From Aliiglaciecola lipolytica (GTDB taxonomy: Bacteria > Pseudomonadota > Gammaproteobacteria > Enterobacterales > Alteromonadaceae), in contig NZ_JAHKPT010000011.1 of the NCBI RefSeq assembly GCF_018860635.1, positions 1 to 64,000 of the forward strand: DNA of 64,000 bases. Reading direction: 5' to 3'. Position 1 is the stretch's first letter. The number at the start of each line of letters is the position of its first letter. Both the position numbers and the translations under genes were made by a program. Below are positions 28,684-38,400 of the stretch, piece after piece. The notes below the pieces were generated by a model, which did no database searches, was not told the origin of the DNA, and saw nothing but the letters and a program-made list of their open reading frames with translations.

Positions 28684-29538
28684 ATGATGTCTAAACGCAT
28701 TTCGAAAGCATTTCAGATGGCTTCAATTGCACATGTGAAGCAAGTTAGAAAAGGTGATTGCTCGCCATATTTTAATCATTTACTTGAAGTGAAATGTTTA
28801 CTAGTTGAGCATGGTTTTGATGATGAGTGCCTGTTGATTTCTGCGTTGTTACATGATGCTTTAGAGGATACTTCGATGACCTACGAAGATGTGCAAGAGA
28901 CGTTTGGGAGAGATGTTGCTGAGCTCGTTAAATCATTGTCGGATGATAAAGAAAGTAGTCTTAATAGTAGACGCCAAGCTCGTATTGATAAAGCTAAAAA
29001 TGTTGGTGACTCCCATAAACTCATCAAGTTGGCAGATGCAATAAGTAACGCAAGATTAATACCGCTAGACTGGTCGATTGAGCGTGCTAACGACTCTATG
29101 GAACATTTGCTTGAAATAGCTAAGGTGTGCAGCGGAGCATCACTGCACTTGAGTCGGTTGTTAGTAGAAACGGTAGAGAAAAGTCTTCAAACTCATGCGA
29201 CCTTTTTGCAACAAACGGCAATGAAGATTCAAAAATGGATGGCGCAAGGAAAGGTATTTTACAGCCCAAACAAAGATACATTTTATTTCGCAGAAATAAA
29301 TGTTACCGGCGCAGGTAATGGAGCGGTACTTACCGACAAAATCGATACTTATTTAAGAACGTTACGCAGCAAGAACCTTCATTTTTCGTGTGAGATTTGT
29401 TCTTATGTAAGACAAGTTACTGTTTGGACAGAAGTAGCAGATTCTGTGCTTGAAGCGCCCATTACGGATATTCAAAGTGAGCTCAAAAATGAGCCCGTTT
29501 TAGTTGAATGCTTGGCGGTGGAGTTACGAGACTGGTGA
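28684..29538 (+). CDS. HD-domain protein resembling small alarmone hydrolases, with an extra C-terminal domain
   Basis: 284 residues. Residues 1-130 follow the HD fold of RelA/SpoT-type and MESH1-like hydrolases: H32 in YFNHLLEV, the HDxxED motif (H57, D58, E61, D62) in LLHDALEDT, FGRDVAELVKSLSDDK, and KLIKLADAISNAR with D118. These enzymes remove the 3'-pyrophosphate of (p)ppGpp using Mn2+. The usual first His-x3-Arg segment is present as HVKQVRKG. Residues about 150-284 form an additional unrecognised domain (KVFYSPNKDTFYFAEINVT; FSCEICSYVRQVTVW). AAGGGGGG just upstream gives a strong start. It lies among restriction-like genes, so alarmone control in defence is conceivable but unproven. 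Confidence 0.75.
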   Translation: MMSKRISKAFQMASIAHVKQVRKGDCSPYFNHLLEVKCLLVEHGFDDECLLISALLHDALEDTSMTYEDVQETFGRDVAELVKSLSDDKESSLNSRRQARIDKAKNVGDSHKLIKLADAISNARLIPLDWSIERANDSMEHLLEIAKVCSGASLHLSRLLVETVEKSLQTHATFLQQTAMKIQKWMAQGKVFYSPNKDTFYFAEINVTGAGNGAVLTDKIDTYLRTLRSKNLHFSCEICSYVRQVTVWTEVADSVLEAPITDIQSELKNEPVLVECLAVELRDW

Positions 29539-29772
29539 TTTTGTAGGCAATCGCAATTTACCAATAATACTTATAGAAAAAAGTAAACCTCGACCCTAAT
29601 ATCCGTAGCCGTCTAAAGTAATTTACGCAATACGCAATCAAGCTATTCTTACCAATACTAAAATACCAAAATATAGAGATAGATATTGCTATATCGATAT
29701 CTAACCAATGCGGTTCTTGTTTATTCCCGAATTTTCCCATATTCTCTTAATTGGTCATCAGAGATGAAAATT

Positions 29773-29946
29773 ATGAATGAACAGATTTTGACCCTGAAAG
29801 AAGTTGCAGAGTACTTAAAGCTTACTGAGAAAACAGCCTACCGGCTCGCAGCGGATAAGAAACTGCCAGGTTTCAAAGTAGGGGGGAGTTGGCGTTTTAA
29901 AAAAGAAGATCTTGAAAAATGGATTGAGGCACAAAAGGACATATGA
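29773..29946 (+). CDS. excisionase-type HTH protein coupled to the DUF262 gene
   Basis: 57 residues forming one helix-turn-helix of the excisionase/MerR-like (HTH_17) type: ILTLKEVAEYLKLTEKTAYR, then KLPGFKVGGSWRFKKEDLEK. I use the ATG at 29773, preceded by GAGATG; an ATG three codons earlier is possible. Its stop overlaps the start of the DUF262 gene (ATGA). Such tiny HTH proteins commonly regulate or accompany the adjacent gene rather than excise DNA. Confidence 0.8.
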   Translation: MNEQILTLKEVAEYLKLTEKTAYRLAADKKLPGFKVGGSWRFKKEDLEKWIEAQKDI

Positions 29947-31613
29947 TGCATTTACCAGAACCTAAAAACTTACCTTATAAAACACTTTTAGCAGATATTG
30001 AAAAAGGGCGCATTAAAATACCTCAATTTCAGCGTGATTACGTCTGGAGCAAAGAGCGAGCTGCTGGGCTTATCGATAGTATCTTGAAAGGATATCCAAT
30101 AGGTACCTTCATCACTTGGAAAACAAAGGAAACGCTGCGTGTAGTCAAAGACTTAGGTGGTGTTAAATTGCCATCAATACCTGAAGATGATTTTGCTGAA
30201 TATGTACTAGATGGCCAACAGCGTATGACAAGCCTTTTTTGTGCGCTCAAAGGTGTACAGATTAACAGAGGCAAAAAAACGGATGACTTTGCAGAAATCT
30301 TTGTCGACTTAAATGCATCAGAACATGATCAGATTGTTATTGTCGATACCGCAGATCTAGAACAAGGTACCTATATATCCTTAACCAACCTAATTAATGC
30401 TGGGCTCACCGTTTTAGCTAGCTTTGATGCGAAATATCACGTTAAGTTAGAAGAGTACAAACAAACATTACAAAGCTATAACTTTTCGCTTATTGAAGTG
30501 AAAGAAGTACCTTTAGACGTCGCAACAGAAATCTTTACTCGTATCAATGTTGGCGGTAAACCGCTTTCATTGTTTGAAATTATGGTTGCTAAGACATTCG
30601 ATGCAAAAGAAGAATTTGACCTTTCAGAAAAGTTTGAAGCGCTGGTTAACAGACTTCGCGAGGTCGGGTACGACACCATATCTGACGCTACAGTTCTTCA
30701 AATTATTGCACTTGTAATAGGCAAAGAATGTAAACGACAGAACATATTACGTTTAGACAAAAAGCGTTTTATTGAAGAATGGCCAAAAGTAGCCAGCGCA
30801 ATTGAATCAGCTGTAGATTATTTCAGAGGGTACTACCGTATCCCGGTTTCTAAGCTATTACCCTACAACTCACTACTCGCGCCCTTTGCTTATTTCTTTT
30901 ATCACCACAACGATAAACCGTTAAACAATAAACAAATTTGCTTAGAGGATTTCTTTTGGCGAGTGAGTTTAGGTGGCCGCTACTCAAGCTCAGTCGAAGG
31001 TAAGTTAGCGCAAGATATAAAACGTATAGATCAAATATTGGGTAATTCTAAACCAAGCTATGATTGGTCAATAGATACTTCTGCACAGTTCATCAAAGAC
31101 AATGGTTGGTTCAATGCAGGTCGCAGCTATATTAAAGCAATACTTTGCATCATGGCGTATCAGCAACCTAAGTCGTTTATTGATGGCTCTATAGTGCACA
31201 TTAGCAATGATTGGTTAAAACAAGCCAATAGCCGCAACTATCATCATTACTTCCCCAGGGCATTTTTACGCAAGCAAGGCTTGGGAGATGAGCATAGTAA
31301 CCACATCAGTAATATAACAATCGTTGATGACTTCCTAAATAAGCGAAAAATAGGGGCTCAAGCTCCATCGATATATATGAGTCAATTTGCTGAGCAAAAC
31401 CCTGACTTAGAGACTCATATGAAAACCCATCTAATTGATCTAAATGAATGGGGAATTTGGGAAGATAACTACGATGCTTTTTTAACTAAGCGTTGTGAAA
31501 AACTATCAGAAGAAATTAAGAAGCGTCTCGTTCTTCGTGATCAAGACAAAAATGTCCATCAAAGCATAAACATTGCAGACATTGATGAATTAGCAATAGA
31601 AGCTGATTTATAA
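29943..31613 (+). CDS. DUF262/HNH-like protein, GmrSD-type restriction candidate
   Basis: 556 residues. The DUF262 domain is clear: KIPQFQRDYVWSKERA at residue 26, YPIGTFITWK, the signature VLDGQQRMTSL (about 88-98) and EIFTRINVGGKPLS. The C-terminal part has an HNH-like DUF1524-type segment: NYHHYFPRAFL with H434/H435, then NHISNITIVDDFLN and KIGAQAPSIYM. In GmrSD and related type IV systems DUF262 is the NTP-using half and DUF1524 the nuclease that cuts modified phage DNA; both appear in one chain here. It is coupled to the upstream HTH gene and followed 155 bp later by an HNH endonuclease. Confidence 0.85.
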   Translation: MMHLPEPKNLPYKTLLADIEKGRIKIPQFQRDYVWSKERAAGLIDSILKGYPIGTFITWKTKETLRVVKDLGGVKLPSIPEDDFAEYVLDGQQRMTSLFCALKGVQINRGKKTDDFAEIFVDLNASEHDQIVIVDTADLEQGTYISLTNLINAGLTVLASFDAKYHVKLEEYKQTLQSYNFSLIEVKEVPLDVATEIFTRINVGGKPLSLFEIMVAKTFDAKEEFDLSEKFEALVNRLREVGYDTISDATVLQIIALVIGKECKRQNILRLDKKRFIEEWPKVASAIESAVDYFRGYYRIPVSKLLPYNSLLAPFAYFFYHHNDKPLNNKQICLEDFFWRVSLGGRYSSSVEGKLAQDIKRIDQILGNSKPSYDWSIDTSAQFIKDNGWFNAGRSYIKAILCIMAYQQPKSFIDGSIVHISNDWLKQANSRNYHHYFPRAFLRKQGLGDEHSNHISNITIVDDFLNKRKIGAQAPSIYMSQFAEQNPDLETHMKTHLIDLNEWGIWEDNYDAFLTKRCEKLSEEIKKRLVLRDQDKNVHQSINIADIDELAIEADL

Positions 31614-31768
31614 CCACAGTGTTAATTTGCAGGTAAAACTGAACCACGGTGGGGACACATTGACAGCGGTTTAAAGTGAGGGTTTTTTGCTGTTCAAATT
31701 AAAACTATGCTAAGGCAAATGTATACGTAGCAATAGTTTTGCTGAATTTATTTTTTTGGGTGACGTTA

Positions 31769-32581
31769 GTGATAGAGAAATATCAAGCTGGTGATTTATA
31801 TGCATGGATTCCTGTGGCAAAAGAGACCAAAGGGAATGGGGTAAGAGCTTTCCTACCATTCAATGGACTAGATGGGACTTATCTTCACGGGTATAAAGCA
31901 AGGATATCAGAGTCGAAATACTTAGACGCACTTAGTGATATACAAAGTGCATATATTGAGAATGAGAACGAGGTTTTCTCGGTTAACAAAGGCGCAAAAG
32001 ACGAAAGGCAATATAAAGCTAAGTGGCGTCATGGAAGGGAACAAAATGCACCGCTTTTAGGGCCCACTAAAGGGTGGGTCAAAGTAAAATTGAGCCGTAT
32101 TCAATATCTAAATGATAGCGAGCTTGGGTTGGCTTTAGACAAATCTAGTGATAGATATTGTCAACTTGAGGATGCCACTTTTAAACCTGTATTATGTAAC
32201 TCTGCCGAAGAGCTAATTGAAAAAGCCGAAAATCTTAAAGAAAAAATTGGAGACAGAATTCCTGATGGGCAAAGGGTACCGAATAAATGCACCACTAGCC
32301 AAGAGGCTTTTATCAGAGATGCAGCGGTAGTCGCTTATGTATTGGACATAGCAAATGGAAGTTGTGAATGTTGCGGTGAAAAGTCTCCATTTATTAAATC
32401 GAATGGTGAGCCCTATCTTGAGGTTCACCATGTCAGACATTTGGCAAAAGACGGTAGTGACACCATTTCCAATGCGATTGCGATATGTCCAAACTGCCAC
32501 CGGGAATTACACTTTGGCATTAATAGGGAGGCACTTATTGAGGAGCTGTACTCAAGAGTTGATAGGCTAATTCGTGAATGA
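31769..32581 (+). CDS. HNH endonuclease with an unknown N-terminal domain
   Basis: About 270 residues. The C-terminal 75 form a zinc-bound HNH domain: CECC knuckle (C199/C202 from this start), LEVHHVRHLAKDGSD (H220, H221) and ICPNCHRELHFG (C240/C243, H244, H248). The N-terminal 190 residues are of unrecognised fold (YQAGDLYAWIPVAKETKG; KAKWRHGREQNAPLLGP) and probably read the substrate, as in McrA-like modification-dependent nucleases. I use a GTG with GGTGA 5 bases upstream; a TTG ten codons earlier is possible. It follows the DUF262 gene on the same strand and may belong with it functionally. Confidence 0.8.
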   Translation: MIEKYQAGDLYAWIPVAKETKGNGVRAFLPFNGLDGTYLHGYKARISESKYLDALSDIQSAYIENENEVFSVNKGAKDERQYKAKWRHGREQNAPLLGPTKGWVKVKLSRIQYLNDSELGLALDKSSDRYCQLEDATFKPVLCNSAEELIEKAENLKEKIGDRIPDGQRVPNKCTTSQEAFIRDAAVVAYVLDIANGSCECCGEKSPFIKSNGEPYLEVHHVRHLAKDGSDTISNAIAICPNCHRELHFGINREALIEELYSRVDRLIRE

Positions 32582-32694
32582 TACATAAAAGAAACATTTT
32601 GCCTATTAATAGGAACACAGGTGGAGACGCAAATAACCACGAATATTCATCTTTAGTAAAACAAGAATAGCGTATGAATAGATATGTAAGAGGG

Positions 32695-32760
32695 GCAATG
32701 ACAGTGGTGACTGTGATGACTTGTCATTTAAATTGTCACCATAGTCACCTGTGTCATTGC
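32695..32760. promoter_or_regulatory. large nested dyad of GTGAC/GTCAC motifs between convergent genes
   Basis: Outer arms GCAATGACAGTGGTGACT (32695-32712) and AGTCACCTGTGTCATTGC (32743-32760) pair at 16 of 18 positions. Inside lies ATGACTTGTCAT (32717-32728). The 66-bp structure sits between the HNH gene (+) and the DUF3987 gene (-), downstream of both. It could terminate both transcripts or be a protein-binding or replication-related site. Confidence 0.6.
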
Positions 32761-32795
32761 ATTTAAAAGCACAATTCGATGAACATTTTACACAT

Positions 32796-34259
32796 TCAGA
32801 ACTTAATAGGTTTGAGGAGATCTGGGTGCCGATAAAACATTGTTTTCTCTTTGTTGTTAGCCGATTTCTGTGTAACAGATTGTAGATAACCTCGATTTAC
32901 GAGCTCTTGAGCACCTTGGTTAGCATGTTCAGCGGTTTTCATGCCAGTCATTCCTCCTCTGTAAACGTCTCGCAGTGAAAACGGTTCGTTTTTAATCATT
33001 TTGAGTCGCTTCAAAAATAGGCTTGCTTTGTCTGAGTGCGAGTGATTTTGACTAAAATGGTGAATCCGGCGGTTGTGGCTCCACAAAATATCCAACCATT
33101 TTAAAGCCATATTTATAGACTCTTTTGAAACTTCTAATTTAGGTATAAAACCTACTGATTCAGGGTGTTTTTCAGCTTCATTGACAAGATGAAAAAGCAT
33201 AGAGAGCTTTGCGCACAACGCTGGATATTTTCCTAGAACAGATTGTTCCTCTTCATCACAGTTATTTGAATTATCCTTGAATTTTGATGCCCATTCGTCC
33301 CAGATCTTTTGAGCAGGTTCATCAAACTTTAGCTCTAACGGTTTCTCTGCGTTACCAATTTTAGAGAGTAGAATAAAAATCCGCTCTACTTTTTTAGCAA
33401 CATCTAGATCGGGAGCTATATCTCTATATTTTCCAGCAGTATCAGGAAAAACAAGCAGTTGAAAGCGCTCAAAAAGTCCATCGTCATTTTTGCCGTTGGC
33501 TCGTGAACGAAGAATCTGTAATAGCTTAGTAGGTTGAATGCCTCCAAGAATTGAGACCGTTAGCTTTTTTAACAAAACTGGATCTCTTGTTACTCTATCC
33601 TGTAGATACGGATTCACGCTATAGCCCTCAAGGTAAAATGCTCGCTCAAAAGCTTTCTCTGGCCTTTCTAGTGAATTAAGCCATGCCGAGATTTCGTCTC
33701 GAAATAATAGTATTCCTTTCGGATTAGCTTGGGCTTTGAGACAAGCAGCTTCGTAGGTCGCATCATTCAGATCAAAATTAAACTCTCCGTTTTCGCTAGT
33801 CTTTTGAAGATATTTAAGTGGAGCACTAGCAGCTTTTAAACACGGTGTCTTCATATCTGATGGGCGACCTGTAATGATAGCCCACAGATTGCAATACTCA
33901 ATCCAAATCAAGTCATAGCGTTTCGGTCTAATACCTACTCCGCACCCTAAAAGCGCTCCTAAACTTACTAGAAGGCCAATAGTAACGTACTCAATAGGTG
34001 ACTGATCAATGCGACTTGAGTTGTTTTCTGCGTAGTCATAGAGCGAGCGGGGTAAACAATCTGGCTCTATCGGCTTAACCGGAAGCAGATCGAAATTCAG
34101 TGGTTTAAGAGGTAGCCACTTTAAGTTCTGTGTGTCTACTTGCGAATTAGAGACAGCTATAGAAGAAAGCCCTTTCTCCAATTCAGGTTGAACTGCTTTA
34201 TCAACGTTTGCCTGTACTTTCTTGCGTTTACCTAAAATTTTGAACAATGCATGAAACAT
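32796..34259 (-). CDS. DUF3987 (YfjI-like) putative helicase/primase-associated ATPase
   Basis: 487 residues. It matches the DUF3987 family found in prophages and islands: PRSLYDYAENNSSRIDQSP, then GALLGCGVGIRPKRY. A phosphate-binding loop of the family's GxPSxxKTP form is present as ITGRPSDMKTPCLKAA, and GILLFRDEISAWLN provides a Walker B-like acidic pair. LTVSILGGIQPTKL follows, as in relatives. Members often accompany replication modules; biochemical activity is little known. I start at the ATG preceded by AAAAGGAG, 7 codons inside the longest frame, because that ribosome site lies within the longer reading. It converges with the HNH gene. Confidence 0.8.
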   Translation of the reverse strand: MFHALFKILGKRKKVQANVDKAVQPELEKGLSSIAVSNSQVDTQNLKWLPLKPLNFDLLPVKPIEPDCLPRSLYDYAENNSSRIDQSPIEYVTIGLLVSLGALLGCGVGIRPKRYDLIWIEYCNLWAIITGRPSDMKTPCLKAASAPLKYLQKTSENGEFNFDLNDATYEAACLKAQANPKGILLFRDEISAWLNSLERPEKAFERAFYLEGYSVNPYLQDRVTRDPVLLKKLTVSILGGIQPTKLLQILRSRANGKNDDGLFERFQLLVFPDTAGKYRDIAPDLDVAKKVERIFILLSKIGNAEKPLELKFDEPAQKIWDEWASKFKDNSNNCDEEEQSVLGKYPALCAKLSMLFHLVNEAEKHPESVGFIPKLEVSKESINMALKWLDILWSHNRRIHHFSQNHSHSDKASLFLKRLKMIKNEPFSLRDVYRGGMTGMKTAEHANQGAQELVNRGYLQSVTQKSANNKEKTMFYRHPDLLKPIKF

Positions 34260-35049
34260 AATATGAAACTCCTTTTTCAATAAATCATATTTGCTAGGTC
34301 AACTTAACTTAGCTGGACTTATAGTTAACGATTAATTGAAAAAGTCATCAGCGTGAATTCGCTCTGTTGTGAGATAAATATCTTGATTCCTATTTTTAAA
34401 GGGCTGCATTGAAATTTAGTATATATTTTTTTACTGACAGGGAGTCTTTGATGATGTGTGCTAAAATGCGCTGCTTTTCATATTCGCGACACAGTTATAT
34501 ATTTGCTTTGGTAGAGCAAGTGTAAAAAGTGGGTAGGGCGCTGTAGGGTATATATCTAGAGGTCTGTAGTTTTTATAGTGCCATTATTTGTATTTCTGTG
34601 ACCTATTTGTGACCATGTAAATCTTTAAGAGCCCACTACAGCCAACGAATATTATTTCAAAATGATAATAAAGCTTTATGTAATCCTTAGGGCGCGGTTG
34701 AAAAACAATCAAATCTCCATCACAAGCTATCAGAAATACAACATTTGTACATAAAAAAACAGCAAATCAACTTTAAATACTTATTAGTGCAATGTTATTC
34801 GGGCTAATTGGAGCAACACTGTCGACGCGGACAGCACACTACTTTTCAATGAAAAGGCGACTCCCTTTATTCCGTTTTTTTAAAGGGAAATTTTAAGCAA
34901 TTGTTTTAACGTTTTAAATTAATAGGGGGCTAAAATTGATGTTTAATATTTTTATTACCCATAGCTATTATAGTGGGCGGAGTGATTTTTGTGGCGAAAT
35001 CCAAGGGAAATGATTTTCCGTTATTGTTAGTGAAGGCTTTTATTAACTA
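34260..35049. other. intergenic, about 790 bp
   Basis: The left part should hold the promoter of the DUF3987 gene. TGTGACC is repeated 11 bases apart at about 34600-34617. A 24-codon plus-strand frame after CAGGGAG near 34451 is too short to call. No RNA gene is recognised. Confidence 0.35.
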
Positions 35050-35331
35050 TTAACTTTTTTGCTCCATTGAGCCTATCCACTTTTCAATTATATTCTGGAT
35101 TACTGGGTAGCTTCCTTGAGAGACACTTTTTAAGCGAGCAAGTTCTTTCTGACACAAAGCTTGATAATTAGTTTTTGTAATCTGATTCTTTCCATTGTGT
35201 TTTTCTACTTTAATACACTGCTTGTATGTCTCAAATGCACTTTCTATTAGATCTGGAGAACCGTTAAGGTTTTGTGCGGCAGAGGAAAAGCAAATTAAAA
35301 AGGTGGTGCTTAAAATAGATATTCTGAACAT
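35050..35331 (-). CDS. small secreted protein of unknown function
   Basis: 93 residues. A signal peptide (MFRISILSTTFLICFSSAAQ) precedes a helical mature part with two cysteines (YKQCIKVEKH and YQALCQKELARL) that could form one disulfide. AAAGGA 8 bases before the ATG supports this start over a TTG two codons earlier. It is divergent from the giant RHS gene, with only 88 bp between the starts, so the two promoters overlap and the product may relate to the RHS protein. Confidence 0.65.
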   Translation of the reverse strand: MFRISILSTTFLICFSSAAQNLNGSPDLIESAFETYKQCIKVEKHNGKNQITKTNYQALCQKELARLKSVSQGSYPVIQNIIEKWIGSMEQKS

Positions 35332-35419
35332 CGACAAGTCCTTTTGTGAAAATTATTGACCATTCTTGATAGTTTGTTTATCGTATGTTTAAAAGTTGTT
35401 ACTGTCAATGGAGTGATAG

Positions 35420-38400
35420 ATGTTGTTCCGCACTGGATTATTTTTACTATTAACTGCCCTTTCTGGTTTTGCTTCAGCTGGCTATTTTTCTAGCTTACCA
35501 CCTTCACCAAATGGAACAGGCAATTACACGTTGTCATGGACATCGGAGTCTAGTGATTCTGGCGCTTATTTCCTATATGAAACCGTCGGTGGTTCTACCA
35601 CTCAAGTGCATAGCGGTTACGGAACTTCAAAGTCCTTTTCTGGCCAAGCTAATGGCAATTACAGTTATGAGCTTAGAGGTCTCCAAGAGACCTGGGTTGG
35701 CGGAGAGCCAATGGTGCGCAATGTATCGATGGATACTTTTAGTTTAACTGTAAATATTCTATCAATACCTCCTAAAATGGGCACTCCTAGTGCGCCTTCT
35801 ACTGATAATGATTACTCTATCGCTATATCTTGGCCAGCAAGCTCTGGTCAATCAATCACACAGTACCAATTGCAGGTTAAAAAAGATTCCGGTAGCTATT
35901 CAACAAAATATACCGGCTCAGCCAGAAATTATACTTATACCGCCACTTCCGATGGTACCTACTATTTTCGAGTTAGAGCATATAATGAAACGGGTTGGGG
36001 GGCCTATAGCAGCACGGATTCGACTATTTCATCTAAAACTCCAGGGGTGCCTAGTTCTATTGGCGGAGTACCAAGTACATCGAGTTCTGGTAGTTTTACA
36101 GTTTCGTGGGGGGTCTCATCGGGCACGATTGATACATACCGACTATACCAACAAACAAACGGAGGGAGCTGGTCACAAATTTATTCTGGTACTAGTCGCT
36201 CAAAGGCAGTAAGTTTAGGCGACGGGACATATAAGTATCGCGTCAAAGCGTGCAATACGACCAGTACCTATGAAGCGTGCAGCGGTTATCGCACCTCCAG
36301 TGAATCAAAAGTCGCTAAAACACCAGGAGTGCCTAGTTCAATCAGTGGTGTGCCTAGTACCAGCAACTCTGGCTCGTTCACTGTTTCCTGGGGGACTGCA
36401 TCAGGCTCCGTTGACCGTTACAGACTGTATCAACAAACCAACAATGGCAGTTGGACTCAAATATACTCTGGTACCAGTCGCTCAAAAGCGGTTAGTTTAG
36501 GCGATGGTACATATAAATTTAGAGTTAGAGCCTGTAATAGTACCAGTACCTATGAAGCATGCAGTGGGTACAGAACGTCGAATGAATCCTTGGTCGCAAA
36601 AACGCCAGGTGTTCCTAGTTCTATATCTGGGGTACCTGGAACAACAAGTTCTGGTTCATTTACAATTTCATGGGGCACATCTTCAGGTACAGTTGATACC
36701 TACAAATTATATCAAAAAATAAATGGCGGTGGCTGGTCTCAGATTTATAGTGGGACCACACGCAGTAAGGCCGTTAGTATCGGCGATGGTACGTATCAAT
36801 TTACCGTAAAAGCCTGTAACAGCACCGGCAGCTACGAAACATGTAGCGGTCTGCGCACATCAAACGAATCTTTAGTGGCAAAAACACCTGGTGTACCCAG
36901 TTCAATATCTGGTGTGCCAGGCTCATCCGGCAGCGGCTCATTTACTATCACGTGGGGGGCATCTTCTGGAACGGTTGATACCTATAAGCTCTACCAAAAG
37001 TTAAATGGTGGCGGCTGGTCACAGATATATAGCGGAACAACCCGCAGCAAAGCTGTCAGCTTAACAGACGGCACCTATGAATTTACCGTAAAAGCCTGTA
37101 ATAGCACCGGCTCTTATGAAACATGCAGCGGACTACGCACCTCAAGTGAATCAAACGTTGCTATCACACCAGGTGTACCGAGTTCAATATCGGGCGTGCC
37201 AAGCATGGCAGCCAGTGGACAATTCACGGTTTCTTGGGGAACAGCGACAGGGAATGTGGATCACTATCGTTTAGAGCAGCGAGTCAATAATGGCAGTTAT
37301 TCACAAATCTATTCCGGAACATCGCGCTCTAAGTCGATTAGCTTAACCAGCGACGGCATTTATCAATATCGCGTGCGGGCTTGTAATGTCACTGGCTCTT
37401 ACAATGCATGCAGCGGTTTTAAAACCTCTAGCTCAGTGAATGCCGAACTTGACCCTATTCCAGCGCCACTGAATACCATTTCGGAACAATCTGTCTCATC
37501 TTTAAATGGCGATGCAATGCAAAGTGATTTAGTAGGTGAAATTAAAGGCAATTTCAAAGTTGATGGCGGCGCATTTAGTTATAGCGTGCCGATTGCCATT
37601 CCTCCTGGTCGTAAAGGCATGCAACCGTCGGTGTCATTAAACTATAGCAGCCAAAATGGTGCAGGTTTAGCGGGTTATGGCTGGAATTTGTCTGCTGGCG
37701 GTCAAATACATCGTTGTTCTAATATATACGACTTAGACGACAGTACATTGTCAGTTCTATACGATAGCGCTGATAAGTTGTGTTTTAACGGCTCTCGTTT
37801 AATTGCTACTAATGAAGCTGATTACGGCAATGTCAATACTGAGTATCGCACGGAAAGGGACCCTAGCTTTACCATTAAACAGCTAGGTGGAACACTTGCA
37901 CAAACTAATGCTTATTTCATTGTTTATTACCCTGACGGAAAAACATCGACCTATGGAATGTCGGGTAATACGAAAGTAACCCGAAGTGGTCATTCAGTTC
38001 CAGAAAGGTGGCTACTCGAACTGGAATCGGATACTTACGAAAATGAAGTTAAATATTCTTATAGTAGTGAAACGGGAAATAAATACCTTGCCAATATTTA
38101 TTACACTGGACATAACGGTACTTTGGGAACACGCAGAGCTAAATTTATCTACGATACAATTAATAGTGTTGAGAATTATTCGTTCGGTGGTAAGTCAGTT
38201 TCAAATAAGTTGTTGAGTAGAATTGAAATTTGGATAGACAATGAAATAAAATCTAACTGGCGAATCAATCACTCCCAGCCAAACAATGATAATGTTCATA
38301 ACTATTATCGAGTGGATAGTCTTCAATATTGTGAAGATAACGCAGCCTCTAATTGTTTAACAACAAATTTTGATTGGTTGCAAATGGATTATAATTATAC

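Noticed and set aside
31632-31665. Possible third IS21-like end (GGTAAAACTGAACCAC)
   Set aside because: Too few matching positions and no second block.
34451-34525. 24-codon frame with a CAGGGAG ribosome site
   Set aside because: Too short and without any neighbour or conservation to support it.
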